From Armatimonadota bacterium (lineage in GTDB: Bacteria; Armatimonadota; JADLDR01): a DNA stretch of 58,718 nt. Position numbers and translations under genes: made by a program. The DNA lies in the NCBI GenBank assembly GCA_020846535.1, contig JADLDR010000093.1, forward strand, positions 1 to 58,718. Direction: 5' to 3'. This document shows positions 46,416 to 55,546 of this stretch, one piece after another (positions within the stretch are counted from its first letter, which is position 1; each line of letters starts with the position of its first letter). The notes beneath the pieces were generated by a model. The model did not search any database. It worked only from the letters and a program-made list of their open reading frames with translations, and was not told the DNA's origin.

Positions 46416-47858
46416 TCAGCGGATATCCACCGCAATCGTCTTCAGGTCGGTCATTTCCATGATGGTGTGCTTGCCGCCCAGCCGTCCGATGCCGCTCCGC
46501 TTGCCGCTTGCACCGCCGAAGGGGATGTGCAGCTCCCAGTAGTCGGTGTGGTCGTTGACGCAGACGATGCCTGTTTTCAGGCGCTCCGAGAAGCGAAAGG
46601 CGCGGCTGATGCTCCGCGTGAAGACGGCGGAAACCAGCCCCAGGCGGCACCGGTCCGCCACTGCCAGGGCCTGCTCGTCGTCCTTGAAGGCCATGATGGG
46701 CGCGATGGGGCCGAAGGTTTCTTCCAGATTGAGGAGGCTGTCTTCGGTCATGTCGTCCACCACGGTCGGCTGGTAGAAGAGGGCGGAGGGAAGCCCTTCG
46801 GCACGCTGGCCGCCCGCCAGCACCTTCGCGCCTTTCTCCAGGGCGTCGGCGATGTGGCGGTCCATCTTCTGGGCGGTCGGCTCGTTGTTGAGAGGCCCCA
46901 TCGTTGTGGCCGGATCGAAGGGGTCGCCCAGCTTCACCTGCCGGGCGGCGCTCGCCATCGCCTCGGCCACCGCGTCGTGCATCCGCTCGTGTACCAGGAT
47001 GCGCTCCGTGGCGCAACAGACCTGGCCGGCATTGAAGAAGCAGCCCACTGGCACGGCGCGGGCCACCGTCTCCGGGTCGGCGTCATCCAGGATGATGGTG
47101 GGGCCGTTCCCTCCGAGTTCCAGCATCAGCGGCTTCCCGGCGGCGCGGCGGGCGATATGCTCCCCGGTGGCGCTGCTGCCGGTGAAGCCCACCGCATCGG
47201 TTCCGGGATGGGCCACGATCTCATCCCCTACCACCGGCCCTTTTCCGGTCACCAGATTGAAACACCCTTCGGGAACCCCCGCTTCTACCAGGCATTCGGC
47301 TAGCTTGACCGCGCATACCGAAGTGGTCGGGGCGGGAACCCAGACCACCGCATTGCCGGAGGCCATCGCCGGAGCCAGGTATTCGATGGGGATATTATAG
47401 GGGAAATTCCAGGGGGTGATGACCGCATAGACGCCCCGCGGCTGGCGGATAGAGAAGACCCTTTTATGAGGGGCGGCCACAGGGATCACCGAGGTCTCCA
47501 GCCACTTGATGTGTTCCGCCGCCTCCTGGAATCCTTCGATGCCGGAGGCGACCTCGGCCTTGGCTTCCCCGTGAAAGGGCTTGCCCTGATCCATCGCCAG
47601 CACCCGGGACATCTCCTCGGATCGGGACTCCATCACCTCTGCGATCCGCAGGCAGAGCCGGGAACGCTCCCAGGCGGTCATGCCGGCCAATTTGTGCTTA
47701 TTGGCATTGGCCGCCGCAATCGCCTGCCGGGCGTCCTCCCGAGACCCTTCCGGCAGCGTGGCGATCACCTCTCCGGTCGCCGGGCTGTGTGCCTCGAACC
47801 TGCGTCCGCTTTCGGAATCCACCCACTTCCCGGCGATATACATCTTCAACTCTTCCAT
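46416..47858 (-). CDS. NAD(P)-dependent aldehyde dehydrogenase
   Basis: The enzyme oxidises aldehydes to carboxylic acids. The 480-residue protein starts MEELKMYIAGKWVDSESGRR and has the fold markers ITPWNFPYNIPIEYLAPAM, VGFTGSSATGEHIA, the base Glu in LMLELGGNGPTII, and the catalytic Cys in FFNAGQVCCATERI. It resembles succinate-semialdehyde or lactaldehyde dehydrogenases; LGGNGP in place of LGGKSP is common in the broad SSADH-like group. The substrate is not fixed. It converges on the flx-hdr operon. In some anaerobes Flx-Hdr genes sit near alcohol or aldehyde dehydrogenases, so a link to aldehyde metabolism is possible but unproven. Confidence 0.87.
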   Translation of the reverse strand: MEELKMYIAGKWVDSESGRRFEAHSPATGEVIATLPEGSREDARQAIAAANANKHKLAGMTAWERSRLCLRIAEVMESRSEEMSRVLAMDQGKPFHGEAKAEVASGIEGFQEAAEHIKWLETSVIPVAAPHKRVFSIRQPRGVYAVITPWNFPYNIPIEYLAPAMASGNAVVWVPAPTTSVCAVKLAECLVEAGVPEGCFNLVTGKGPVVGDEIVAHPGTDAVGFTGSSATGEHIARRAAGKPLMLELGGNGPTIILDDADPETVARAVPVGCFFNAGQVCCATERILVHERMHDAVAEAMASAARQVKLGDPFDPATTMGPLNNEPTAQKMDRHIADALEKGAKVLAGGQRAEGLPSALFYQPTVVDDMTEDSLLNLEETFGPIAPIMAFKDDEQALAVADRCRLGLVSAVFTRSISRAFRFSERLKTGIVCVNDHTDYWELHIPFGGASGKRSGIGRLGGKHTIMEMTDLKTIAVDIR

Positions 47859-47937
47859 GCTGACTCACCTCCGCGTGAATTGAAAGCTTGCACTGCTCTG
47901 GCAGACTGTTTATTTCTTCAACGACCTGCTGCATCTG

Positions 47938-48050
47938 TGTTTGCGAGGAGCTTAATCTTGGCGGCCATCTCCAACGTTACAAATATCGAGTGATCTTCTG
48001 TCCTTTGTAATGCTGGAGATCGTATCGTCGCTATCGCTCCTCGCAGACCT
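47938..48050. repeat. Dispersed palindromic repeat, copy 6
   Basis: TTTGCGAGGAGC to GGCCATCTCC (left) and GGAGATCGTATCGTCGC to GCTCCTCGCAGAC (right) are inverted arms in the gap between the aldehyde dehydrogenase and acyl-CoA dehydrogenase genes. Confidence 0.7.
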
Positions 48051-48095
48051 AATCGATATTGATCTCCATTATAATATAAGACCAAATATATTTTT

Positions 48096-49229
48096 TCACC
48101 CCAGGCAGAGGAGTTCCCGGGCGATTTGTTCCGGGCAGGATTCGTGGCAGCCTGCCTGGAGAGGGCCTGCCAGGGCGTCGCGGATCAGGCGTTCCAGAGG
48201 GGTGCGGGTGAGGTAGCCTCTCGTGCCGACGGCCAGGAGGGCGTCCTGGGTGACCATCACCGCCTGGGAGTTGCAGGTCTGGCGGGCGGCCAGGAGGCTG
48301 AGCAGGAAATCATCCTCGCTGCGGTCGGCCATCCACGCGGCGTAGCGGAGCATCTGCCGGGCGTTCTCCGTGCCGGTATACATGCGGGCCAGGAGCCTGC
48401 GCCGTTCCTGGGAGATATCATGGCCTTCTATGGACCGGCTGCTTTTACGGAGAGCGTTCAGCGTATATTCCAGGGCGGCCCCGGCGATCCCTGAAGAGAC
48501 GGCGGCCAGCCCCAGGCCGAAGCCTGCCGACGGCTGGCAGCGCCAGAGTCCGGTCTCCGGGATCGGTCCCAGCATATCTTCTTCAGGAACCCAGCAGCCC
48601 TCGAAGGCGACAGCATAGCTGGTCGTTCCGCGCAGCCCCAGGCTGTCCGATCCCTCTTCGACGCGCACATCGTCCCGGTTTCGGCCTGAAACCGCGAAAA
48701 TGCGAGGCCCGCAATCCGTATCTGCCAGGACAAGGAGGAGGTCCGCCGCCCCTGCGCTGGTCGCGAAATACTTGTGGCCGTGCAGCCGGTATCCGCCCGG
48801 CCCTTTCTGGGCGGTCACCCGGACCGGGGGGGCGTCCTCATAGGGGGAAGCGTCGTTGAAGGCGACGGCAAGCAGGTAGCCGTCCTCCACCACCCACCGG
48901 AAATACCGCTTTTTCTGCACCGGGTTGGCGGAGGCCCGTAAAAAGAGGCAGGCTCCGGCGTGCATCGCCATGCAGCACGCGGTGGAAGGGCAGCCTTCGG
49001 CCAAAGCTTCCATCATCAGAGCGTAGGTCACATGATCGGCCCAGTGGCCTCCGAAGGCAGATGGAACACCGATATTGAGCAGCCCCTCGCGCCGGATATC
49101 GCGGAAGTTTTCATAGGGGAAGCGGCTCTGGGAATCCACCTCGGCGGCGCGAGGGGCCAGCACCTCCCGGGCGAAAGCCTGAGCCCGCTCGTGCCAGTGG
49201 GATTGAGTGGCGTCTGGCGTAAAATCCAT
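48096..49229 (-). CDS. Acyl-CoA dehydrogenase family protein
   Basis: The 377-residue flavoprotein has the acyl-CoA dehydrogenase layout: N-terminal helices (AQAFAREVLAPRAAEVD, GGHWADHVTYALMMEALAEG), the beta domain (AVAFNDASPYED, VTAQKGPGGYRLHGHKYFATS), and a C-terminal helical domain (GIAGAALEYTLNAL, ARQMLRYAAWMADRS). The usual catalytic Glu region is not clearly recognisable in the C-terminal helices (RGYLTRTPLERLIRD), so it may be a member with an altered base or another function. It may act on an acyl-CoA or similar thioester. No electron-transfer flavoprotein genes are in the window. The gene lies 24 bases downstream of the Lon-N gene and may be co-transcribed. Confidence 0.83.
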   Translation of the reverse strand: MDFTPDATQSHWHERAQAFAREVLAPRAAEVDSQSRFPYENFRDIRREGLLNIGVPSAFGGHWADHVTYALMMEALAEGCPSTACCMAMHAGACLFLRASANPVQKKRYFRWVVEDGYLLAVAFNDASPYEDAPPVRVTAQKGPGGYRLHGHKYFATSAGAADLLLVLADTDCGPRIFAVSGRNRDDVRVEEGSDSLGLRGTTSYAVAFEGCWVPEEDMLGPIPETGLWRCQPSAGFGLGLAAVSSGIAGAALEYTLNALRKSSRSIEGHDISQERRRLLARMYTGTENARQMLRYAAWMADRSEDDFLLSLLAARQTCNSQAVMVTQDALLAVGTRGYLTRTPLERLIRDALAGPLQAGCHESCPEQIARELLCLG

Positions 49230-49253
49230 GGATAGTGTTATCCTTGCTTTCGA

Positions 49254-49946
49254 TCAATGGCCGCGGCGCGTCAGGGTGGCGATATTCCGGAGGCGGGCCG
49301 TATCGCGGTGAAGCAGGACGATCTCCTGCCGGAGCAGTTCCTCCAGGGAATTCTCTTTTAGCAGTTCCTGACGCTCCGGGAAAGCCAGGGTGGTCATGCG
49401 GGCGGCCACATAATAGGCTGTTTCCAGGGGATCCTCCGGCCCGTCCAGATCGTGCGTCCACCCGCTGGTCAGCAGGAGAAGCAGCGCCATATAGGATTTG
49501 AAGAGTTCCTTCACCTCCCCTGCAAGATTCTGGATGCGGCTTCCCCGACCGGCGGGGCCGGGCAGCCATTCGACCGAAGCCGTGATATAAGGCTGCTCGC
49601 GAACGATCTCGGCGATGCGGAACCGTTCCCTGCCGGTCGCAGTGAGGTTGATCCGCCCCTCATCGAGATATTGGTGGGACATGATTTCGGCGGTGGTGCC
49701 GACCGTATGGGGGATGGCGGGCGGCCCCGCCTCCGTGCCGGTTTCGATCAGGCAGATCCCGAACCGCTCCCTGTCTTTGAGGCAGCGGCCAATCATTTCC
49801 TTATAGCGTTCCTCGAAGATATGGAGTGGGATGACCATCTTCGGGAACAGCACGGTTTCCAGGGGGAAAAGAGGGATTTCGTCAGGCTGTTTGAGCATCT
49901 GCGGCCTCGGACCGATTTCATCACTCGGAACAATAGTCGTTGCCAT
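49254..49946 (-). CDS. Lon-protease N-terminal-domain protein
   Basis: The 230-residue protein has only the LON substrate-binding domain: IPLFPLETVLFPKMVIPLHI, FEERYKEMIGRCLKDRERFG, GTTAEIMSHQYLDEGRINLT and TGRERFRIAEI. There is no AAA or Ser-Lys protease domain. Free-standing LON-N proteins are widespread; they may bind unfolded proteins, but their role is not settled. ATG 49946 (MATTIVPSDE) has AAAGGTGG close upstream, better than ATG 49973. It faces the DUF1854 gene with about 110 bases between. Confidence 0.85.
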   Translation of the reverse strand: MATTIVPSDEIGPRPQMLKQPDEIPLFPLETVLFPKMVIPLHIFEERYKEMIGRCLKDRERFGICLIETGTEAGPPAIPHTVGTTAEIMSHQYLDEGRINLTATGRERFRIAEIVREQPYITASVEWLPGPAGRGSRIQNLAGEVKELFKSYMALLLLLTSGWTHDLDGPEDPLETAYYVAARMTTLAFPERQELLKENSLEELLRQEIVLLHRDTARLRNIATLTRRGH

Positions 49947-50053
49947 TATACCACCTTTCCATATCGAAGTCAAAATGCTGCAAGAGAAGGAAATACACCG
50001 GGCGGCGTTTAATATAAAACGTTGGCATTCATCATTTCAATCAAGAGGACACC

Positions 50054-50563
50054 ATGGAAACGCCGACCTGGCAAGATGAAAACAAAATGATCGTTCCCGC
50101 CCGGGTGCGCTTTTTCCGGGGACAGGACGGTTCACTGAAAATGACGGCGGAGGCCAACCGCTCCTTCCTGCGGGTGCGCGTGAGCCGCGCCTTCCCTCTT
50201 TCCGACCCGAACCACTTCATCGGCCTGCGGGACGGCGGGGACGGCGAAATCGGGGTCGTCGAGGATCTGCGCCAACTCGCCCCTGACCAAAAGGCGTTGG
50301 TCGAGGAGGAGCTGGAGAAGCGGTACTTCGTGCCGGTCGTTCACCGGATCAATGACATCAAGGAAGAATTCGGGATCGTGACCTGGGATGTGGAAACCGA
50401 CCGGGGGCCGAAACGCTACACGGTGCGCGGCCTGAAGGACAATGTGCATGAACAGAGCGATGCCCGCCTTCTGGTAACCGATGTGGACGGCAACCGCTTC
50501 GAGGTCACCGATTACACCCTTCTGGACGTCCGGAGCCAGTCCAAACTGGACCTGATTTTGTAA
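50054..50563 (+). CDS. DUF1854 protein
   Basis: The 169-residue protein matches DUF1854: RVRFFRGQDGSLKMTAEANR, FPLSDPNHFIGLRDGGDGEI, LEKRYFVPVVHRINDIKEEF and WDVETDRGPKRYTVRGLKDN, then LLVTDVDGNRFEVTDY. The domain is found alone and fused to some ABC transporters; in some genomes it sits near cyanophycin genes. The molecular role is unknown. A ribosome binding site (AGAGGAC) precedes ATG 50054. It is divergent from the Lon-N gene. Confidence 0.8.
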   Translation: METPTWQDENKMIVPARVRFFRGQDGSLKMTAEANRSFLRVRVSRAFPLSDPNHFIGLRDGGDGEIGVVEDLRQLAPDQKALVEEELEKRYFVPVVHRINDIKEEFGIVTWDVETDRGPKRYTVRGLKDNVHEQSDARLLVTDVDGNRFEVTDYTLLDVRSQSKLDLIL

Positions 50564-50611
50564 GGGGATATCCTGTCGCGGCAAGCCTAACATACGGCAT
50601 GCGGGCCTGCC

Positions 50612-50895
50612 CTTGCGAGGAGTGAAGGGCAGCTGATGCAGTCTGCGAGGAGCTTTATCTTGGCGGCCATCTCCAACGTCACATCAATAACCAGCAGCCG
50701 TAATCCATGTCATTGCGAGGAGCGCAGCGACGAAGCAATCTCCAGGGTAGCGCCAAAGGCCAAAGCTCTCATAGTATCCGCCAGTCTGGAGATTGCCGCG
50801 TCGCTCACGTTCCTCGCAACGACAGTCATGGGGTGTCGTCGCTGTGTTCCTCGCGAGCTGCATGGGTGGAGGCATCGCTTATGTTTCTCGCGGGC
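50612..50895. repeat. Dispersed palindromic repeats, copies 7-8
   Basis: A half-copy (CCTTGCGAGGAG, 50612; CTGCGAGGAGC to CCATCTCCAACG, 50643-50679) is followed by a full unit from CATTGCGAGGAGCGC (50709) to GTTCCTCGCAACGAC (50808-50822), with a further worn arm to 50895. They fill most of the 50564-50990 gap. No gene is visible there. Confidence 0.7.
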
Positions 50896-50991
50896 TGCAT
50901 CTATATGGACTCTACTGTGGAGTCAAGCGATAGTTTTATATAGGGCGGAGCAACCACATATCTGACCCTCTTTGCCCTCGCACGCTTGAGC

Positions 50992-51020
50992 TTGACAAAA
51001 TGACTGGTTTGGGATAGGAT
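50992..51020 (+). promoter_or_regulatory. Sigma-70 promoter of the peptidyl-prolyl isomerase gene
   Basis: TTGACA (50992-50997) and TAGGAT (51015-51020) with a 17-base spacer lie 38 bases upstream of the TTG start. Confidence 0.7.
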
Positions 51021-51057
51021 AAGATACAGCAGATTATATTCGGAGGAGGAATTTTTT

Positions 51058-52002
51058 TTGAAGACGAAGACTCTCTGGATTGCAGTGTCGCTTTCGCTGC
51101 CGCTGGCCGCCAGCCTGCCAACCGCGCCCAAAGCGGCTACCCCGCCGAAACCCGCCGCCAAGCCTGCGGCCAAGGGGAAAACGACCCGGCCCGCTTCCAA
51201 GCTGCCGCCCGGCGTGGTGGCGATGGTCAATGGCCGCCCGATCAGCCGGGCCGCGCTGGTGCAGGAATTGATCAAGAGGGCAGGAGGACAGGCGCTCGAT
51301 TTCATGATCGAAGATGCCGTCCGGCGCGATGCTATCAAGCAAAGCGGTGTGGTCGTATCTCCCCAGGAGGTGCAGAAGCGGCTTCAGGAGCTGCGCCAGC
51401 GGATGCCGGGCGGTGCTTTGGAGCAGCAGCTCCAGCGCAACGGCATGACGATGAACGATCTTCTAAGCAATTTGAAGGCTCAGGTAGCGATTGAGAAAAT
51501 CGTGCGGAAGCAGATCACCGTCAGCGATGACGATCTCGATCAGGTGCGCGCCCGGCACATCCTGGTGCGCGTCCAGGCCGGAAAGGACGACGCCGAGACC
51601 AAAGCCAACGCCGAGGCTGCCAAAAAGAAAATCGATGAAGCCCTGACCAAGATCAAAGGCGGAGCCGACTTCGCCCAGATCGCCAAGGAATATTCCGACG
51701 ACGGCTCCAAGGACAACGGCGGAGACCTTGGCTTCTTTGGCCGCCGCAAGATGGTTCCGGAGTTCGAGGCCGCCGCCTTCTCGCAGCCGGTAGGAGCCGT
51801 CGGTGATCCGATCAAGACGATGTTCGGCTACCATATCATCAAAGTGGAAGAGCGCAAAATCGGTAAAGAGATGAAGCTGGAGGATAAGGCCAAAGCCAAA
51901 GAGCAGATTATCCAGGAGCGGCTTCAGGCGGAAACCGGGCGCTGGCTCCAGCAGGCCCGCCAGAGAGCGCAGATCCAAAAAGTCGACCGGCTCACGCCTT
52001 AA
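51058..52002 (+). CDS. Exported parvulin-type peptidyl-prolyl isomerase (SurA/PrsA-like)
   Basis: This folding helper of the envelope or periplasm has 314 residues. It has a signal-like start (MKTKTLWIAVSLSLPLAASL), a Lys/Pro/Ala-rich linker, a SurA-N-like helical part (VVAMVNGRPISRAALVQELI) and a parvulin domain at about 160-265: RARHILVRVQAGKDD, GADFAQIAKEYSDDGS, GGDLGFFGRRKMVPEFEAAA and FGYHIIKVEER. These are the canonical parvulin strands. The start is TTG 51058, with GGAGGAGG 8 bases upstream and a T8 run between. The SurA/PrsA split cannot be decided by sequence alone. Confidence 0.88.
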   Translation: MKTKTLWIAVSLSLPLAASLPTAPKAATPPKPAAKPAAKGKTTRPASKLPPGVVAMVNGRPISRAALVQELIKRAGGQALDFMIEDAVRRDAIKQSGVVVSPQEVQKRLQELRQRMPGGALEQQLQRNGMTMNDLLSNLKAQVAIEKIVRKQITVSDDDLDQVRARHILVRVQAGKDDAETKANAEAAKKKIDEALTKIKGGADFAQIAKEYSDDGSKDNGGDLGFFGRRKMVPEFEAAAFSQPVGAVGDPIKTMFGYHIIKVEERKIGKEMKLEDKAKAKEQIIQERLQAETGRWLQQARQRAQIQKVDRLTP

Positions 52003-52039
52003 CCGGCGAGCGAGGCATAAAAACAGGGCTTCGCCTATC

Positions 52040-52090
52040 AACACAGCCTGCGAGGAGCGTTAGCGACGAAGCAATGACATCGATAGGCGA
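52040..52090. repeat. Half-copy of the dispersed palindromic repeat
   Basis: CTGCGAGGAGCGTTAGCGAC and GAAGCAATGACATCG match one arm of the repeat family, directly after the isomerase gene. Confidence 0.6.
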
Positions 52091-52101
52091 ATCCCTCTTT
52101 T

Positions 52102-52231
52102 ATTAACATTAACCCAAGTTGCTACCTACCCGAATTGAGGCCGATGCGGGGTAGGGGCGCGATGCATCGCGCCCCTACCCCGGCAAGCGGGACTGGCCTC
52201 GGGCCAGGTGGCAACTTGGGTTAATGTTAAT
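52102..52231. repeat. Nested inverted repeat element (about 130 bases)
   Basis: The left arm 52102-52127 and right arm 52206-52231 (ATTAACATTAACCCAAGTTG and its complement) match at 25 of 26 positions. Inside lies a perfect 34-base palindrome (52148-52181, centre GATGCATC) of the GGGGCGCGAT family. It separates two convergent genes, so it could act as a two-way terminator or be a small mobile repeat. Confidence 0.8.
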
Positions 52232-52237
52232 GTCCTC

Positions 52238-55189
52238 CTATTGCCCAACCGCCGCTTGTTTTTTCTCCGGAGGCATGGCCCCCAGAGAGAGGATCGAGCG
52301 TTCGCAGCCCAGGTCGGCGATGAAGGCCACATCATCCAGACTGCCCATCGGCTCCGATTCGATGCCCAGGCCGTGGTAGCCGACATGGATGGTATTGTCC
52401 GCGTCCCCGCCCACCCAGCGGTAGGCCACGATGATGTCATTGCCGAACCAGGCCGCGCCCGGGGTGGAGCGGCTCTGCGACCACTCGTCGTAATAGCGCT
52501 TGGTGATCCAGCCGTCCTGTACCGTTTTATCGGCTACCTGCATGGCATCGAAAAAGCACGTCCAGGGAACCTGCTCCGAGGTCATGCCGCCCGCGATAAA
52601 GTGGATACGTCCTTCCGGCCCGGCGTCCGGCGTGCGCTCGAAGACGATGTTGGGTCGGTGCGTGCCGCGGTCCCCGCCTTTCTCGCCTTCCACCCACTTC
52701 TTTTCGATCTCCCGCAGGCTCCCGCTTTCTTTGTTCCACGCCCACCGCCGGATCTGCCAGCGACTCGGGCGGTTCTTGTCCTGATCCTGTCCGCTTCCGA
52801 TGAGCAGATGACCCCGGATCGAATCCACCCCCAGGCCGGGCGCGAAGGTGCTGGCAAAGCCTGCGCTCCGGGCCGGCCCGGTCCCGTTACTGTCCACGAT
52901 GCGGTAGGTGACATCGGCCTTCGGGCCGGGCCAGAGAAAGAGAACCATCTTGCCCTTATAGGAAACGATGGCCGGCTGCATCTCTTTGGTGTCGGGAACC
53001 GAAGAGGATGGGCTGACCTCCCAGCCCTTGCCGTCCCGGCGCTCCCACAGCCTCCGGTAGCGCACCCCTTCCAGAGACGGGTAGAAAACCCAGACCTCGT
53101 TCCGATGGCTCACAGCGACCGGATCTCCGGCCAGCCCGCCCTCATCGATCACCAGCGGGTCGCCCCAGATTTGTCTGCCGCGGTAGGCCCGCATGAGCAG
53201 CCGGCCCGGCCTGCTGGCGCACAGGGATACCGGCTCTTTCTTGGTCTCGTCTCCCGCCGCTTTGGGCGGCTCGGAAACGAACTGGCCGGAAAAGAGGAGC
53301 AGTTTCCTGCCCCGGTGACTCAGCAGGTAAGGGGCGCAGTGGGTTTTGTCGACATTCTGGCGGATCCCGCCTGTCGTGCTGTAGCCGTAGTTGATATCGG
53401 CCCTGATGCCTTCCTCTCCGAAGATACCGTTCCAGTTCCAGTCGATCAGGGTCTCTTTCCCGGCGGCCTTCAGGCGGTATCGGTAGGGCGGATTGCCGAG
53501 AAATTTTACCTTTTCCATCGGGAGCGGGAGCTTCTCGGAAAGATGCGTCTCTTTCAGTGTCAGCTTGGTCAGGTCACCGTGGGCGTAGTGGATCAATTCG
53601 CCCTTGCCGTCGAAGGAATAGCTGTAGGCGTAGTTCATCAGGCTGGTATAGATGGGGCACCAGGCAGGCCCCCAGTAGCCGGTATGATCCAGCCCCAACT
53701 GATGGCCGAACTCGTGGATAAAGACAGCGTAACCGGCCCCACAGGATCCCATGTCGGCCATCTGCCCGGCCTGCCCGCCTCCGCCCGAGGTGATCTGCAT
53801 CCAGTGCCCCAGGCCGCGGTATTCCTTGGGGAAGAACTCACTGCCCACATCGCCCCAGTGCCGCCCTTCGCCCTTCGCTTTGGGGATCGGCTGGGAGGGG
53901 ATGGCATGGAGAGCCAGCCCGGTCTTGCCGTCCGGGTTGGAGATGGGGAGATCGGCATAAAACTTGACCGCCTTCTCGAATTCCTTGTTCCAGGCAGCCT
54001 CGTCCACATTGTCCCACCGCTGCGCCTGGACCAGCACATCCTTGTGCAGCGGCGAGCAGCCCATGTTAGGGAGATTGAGGCCGTAAGCGCCCTTCACCTC
54101 CCAGCCGTCGAGAAGCCCGTCGGCATCGGTGTCGCGCCTGAGCGGGTCGGTCCCGGCCTTCTTTTCCTCCTCGTCGGCCAGGCCGTCGCTGTCGGGATCG
54201 GCAGATCCTTCCTCATAAGTGAGGTAGACCAATACATCGTCGCCCTTGAACTTCTCCTGCGTGCGGCAGTAGCGGAGGAGATCGGCCTTGTCGTCTCCGT
54301 TGATATCGCCGGAAACATAAATGCTGCCGCCTCTGGGACTTCCCAGTTCGGGCCAGGGGACGGCTTTGCGGCTGTCCCCGCCCGGCAGCATCCGGGTTCC
54401 GATCACGATATCGGCTTTTTTATCGCCGTCGAAATCGCCTGTGCAGATGCTATCCGTGACGGAGGCTCTCATGATTTTTCGGGGAGCGGCCAGACCGTTT
54501 TCTGACACCCCGGCAGCATAAAGCAGGCCTTGCGGGGTTTGCCAGACGAGTTTTGCCCGGCTGTCCCCGTCGAAATCGCCGGCCAGGATGCGGACTGCCT
54601 GGTTCTTGATAGCTATTTTCTGAACACGGAATCGGGCCTCTTCGCCTTTGCTTTCGTTCCACAGGAGCGTCAGGCCCGTGTCGCCTGTATAAAGGGCCGC
54701 GTCCGCCTTCCCGTCCCCGTCGAAATCGCCGGAGGCGCACAGGACGGGATCATCCAGCTTCCGGTTCAAGGAGGCGGCCAGATCGTCTTTCGTGTAGCGA
54801 TTATCCGCAAAGGAATGGGCCACCCGGATCGAGCCGTCGGCAAAGACGCCCACAACGTCGGCTCCGGGCGTTCCGGCGAACTCTCCGCTGGCTGCGGCCC
54901 GGCAATCCTGACCGAATTCCGTCCGGGCCTGTCCCCCGAAGAGCGGCTTTTCGCCCCTGCCGTTCAAGGCATAATCGATGATACTTTTATCAGGCGGGTA
55001 GACGCACAGGAGGTCCGAAAATCGATCCGCATTCACATCGCCTGCTAAGGGATAGCGCGGGGCCGCGCCGAATCCCGAAGCCCATAGAAACGGCGGGGCC
55101 ACCTTCACGCCGGCTGCCCCGGCCTGCGCCGCCGGTATCGATATCAGCGACATCCACAGCAGAAGTTGGAACCTGAAACCATACCTCAT
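52238..55189 (-). CDS. Secreted metzincin-type metalloprotease with FG-GAP and TSP3-like repeats
   Basis: The 983-residue exported protein (signal MRYGFRFQLLLWMSLISIPA) has FG-GAP/VCBS-like calcium repeats at about 40-330 (SGDFDGDGKADAALY, AGDFDGDSRAKLVW, TGDFDGDKKADIVIG, SGDINGDDKADLLRY). A thrombospondin type 3-like stretch follows (DPDSDGLADEEEKKAGTDPL). A peptidase domain comes next with the zinc site HEFGHQLGLDH at 492-502 and a Met-turn SLMNY soon after. The C-terminal third may form a beta-propeller-like region. The HExxHxxGxxH motif puts it among metzincins, but the subfamily is unclear. It should be active outside the cell. It ends in TAG. Confidence 0.85.
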   Translation of the reverse strand: MRYGFRFQLLLWMSLISIPAAQAGAAGVKVAPPFLWASGFGAAPRYPLAGDVNADRFSDLLCVYPPDKSIIDYALNGRGEKPLFGGQARTEFGQDCRAAASGEFAGTPGADVVGVFADGSIRVAHSFADNRYTKDDLAASLNRKLDDPVLCASGDFDGDGKADAALYTGDTGLTLLWNESKGEEARFRVQKIAIKNQAVRILAGDFDGDSRAKLVWQTPQGLLYAAGVSENGLAAPRKIMRASVTDSICTGDFDGDKKADIVIGTRMLPGGDSRKAVPWPELGSPRGGSIYVSGDINGDDKADLLRYCRTQEKFKGDDVLVYLTYEEGSADPDSDGLADEEEKKAGTDPLRRDTDADGLLDGWEVKGAYGLNLPNMGCSPLHKDVLVQAQRWDNVDEAAWNKEFEKAVKFYADLPISNPDGKTGLALHAIPSQPIPKAKGEGRHWGDVGSEFFPKEYRGLGHWMQITSGGGGQAGQMADMGSCGAGYAVFIHEFGHQLGLDHTGYWGPAWCPIYTSLMNYAYSYSFDGKGELIHYAHGDLTKLTLKETHLSEKLPLPMEKVKFLGNPPYRYRLKAAGKETLIDWNWNGIFGEEGIRADINYGYSTTGGIRQNVDKTHCAPYLLSHRGRKLLLFSGQFVSEPPKAAGDETKKEPVSLCASRPGRLLMRAYRGRQIWGDPLVIDEGGLAGDPVAVSHRNEVWVFYPSLEGVRYRRLWERRDGKGWEVSPSSSVPDTKEMQPAIVSYKGKMVLFLWPGPKADVTYRIVDSNGTGPARSAGFASTFAPGLGVDSIRGHLLIGSGQDQDKNRPSRWQIRRWAWNKESGSLREIEKKWVEGEKGGDRGTHRPNIVFERTPDAGPEGRIHFIAGGMTSEQVPWTCFFDAMQVADKTVQDGWITKRYYDEWSQSRSTPGAAWFGNDIIVAYRWVGGDADNTIHVGYHGLGIESEPMGSLDDVAFIADLGCERSILSLGAMPPEKKQAAVGQ

Positions 55190-55265
55190 TGCGTTGCTCT
55201 CCTTTGCGATTGTCTTTACTTTACAGGCTGTGAACCGGACACAGATAAGCCAGCCTGTTTAATTA

Positions 55266-55294
55266 ATTTAAAGCATGAAATATTGGCTTGTCAA
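55266..55294 (-). promoter_or_regulatory. Putative promoter of the metalloprotease gene
   Basis: On the minus strand TTGACA (55294-55289) and TTAAAT (55271-55266) are spaced by 17 bases and lie about 77 bases upstream of ATG 55189. The rest of the 55190-55546 gap holds only the subtilisin terminator. Confidence 0.5.
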
Positions 55295-55477
55295 TTATCC
55301 GCCCTGGGAGGCTAACGGCAGCAGGAAAATCAATCGGGTGAAGGAGCCTTGCTTTCCGAAGCGGGCGTACTCCTACGGTTCTCCCCACAGATATTCAGCG
55401 AAAGCCCTACCTCGTTATCCCTGCCTTCCTGAAAAGAGCGGGACCGGAGGGGTTAGGCAATCGGCTCCCAAAGCCAA

Positions 55478-55517
55478 AAGGCCATCTCATCCCTTGTGCC
55501 GGGAATGAGATGGCCTT
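55478..55517 (-). terminator. Intrinsic terminator after the subtilisin gene
   Basis: The 13-base stem AAGGCCATCTCAT (55478-55490 with 55505-55517) is perfect, with a 14-base loop. On the minus strand it ends in CCTTTTGGCTTTGG, a fair T-run. Confidence 0.75.
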
Positions 55518-55546
55518 GCTCCGGCTATTCGATTGTCCTGATGGGA

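Noticed and set aside
52208..54505. 765-codon plus-strand frame opposite the metalloprotease
   Set aside because: Antisense shadow; the HEFGHQLGLDH and FG-GAP motifs fix the minus-strand frame.
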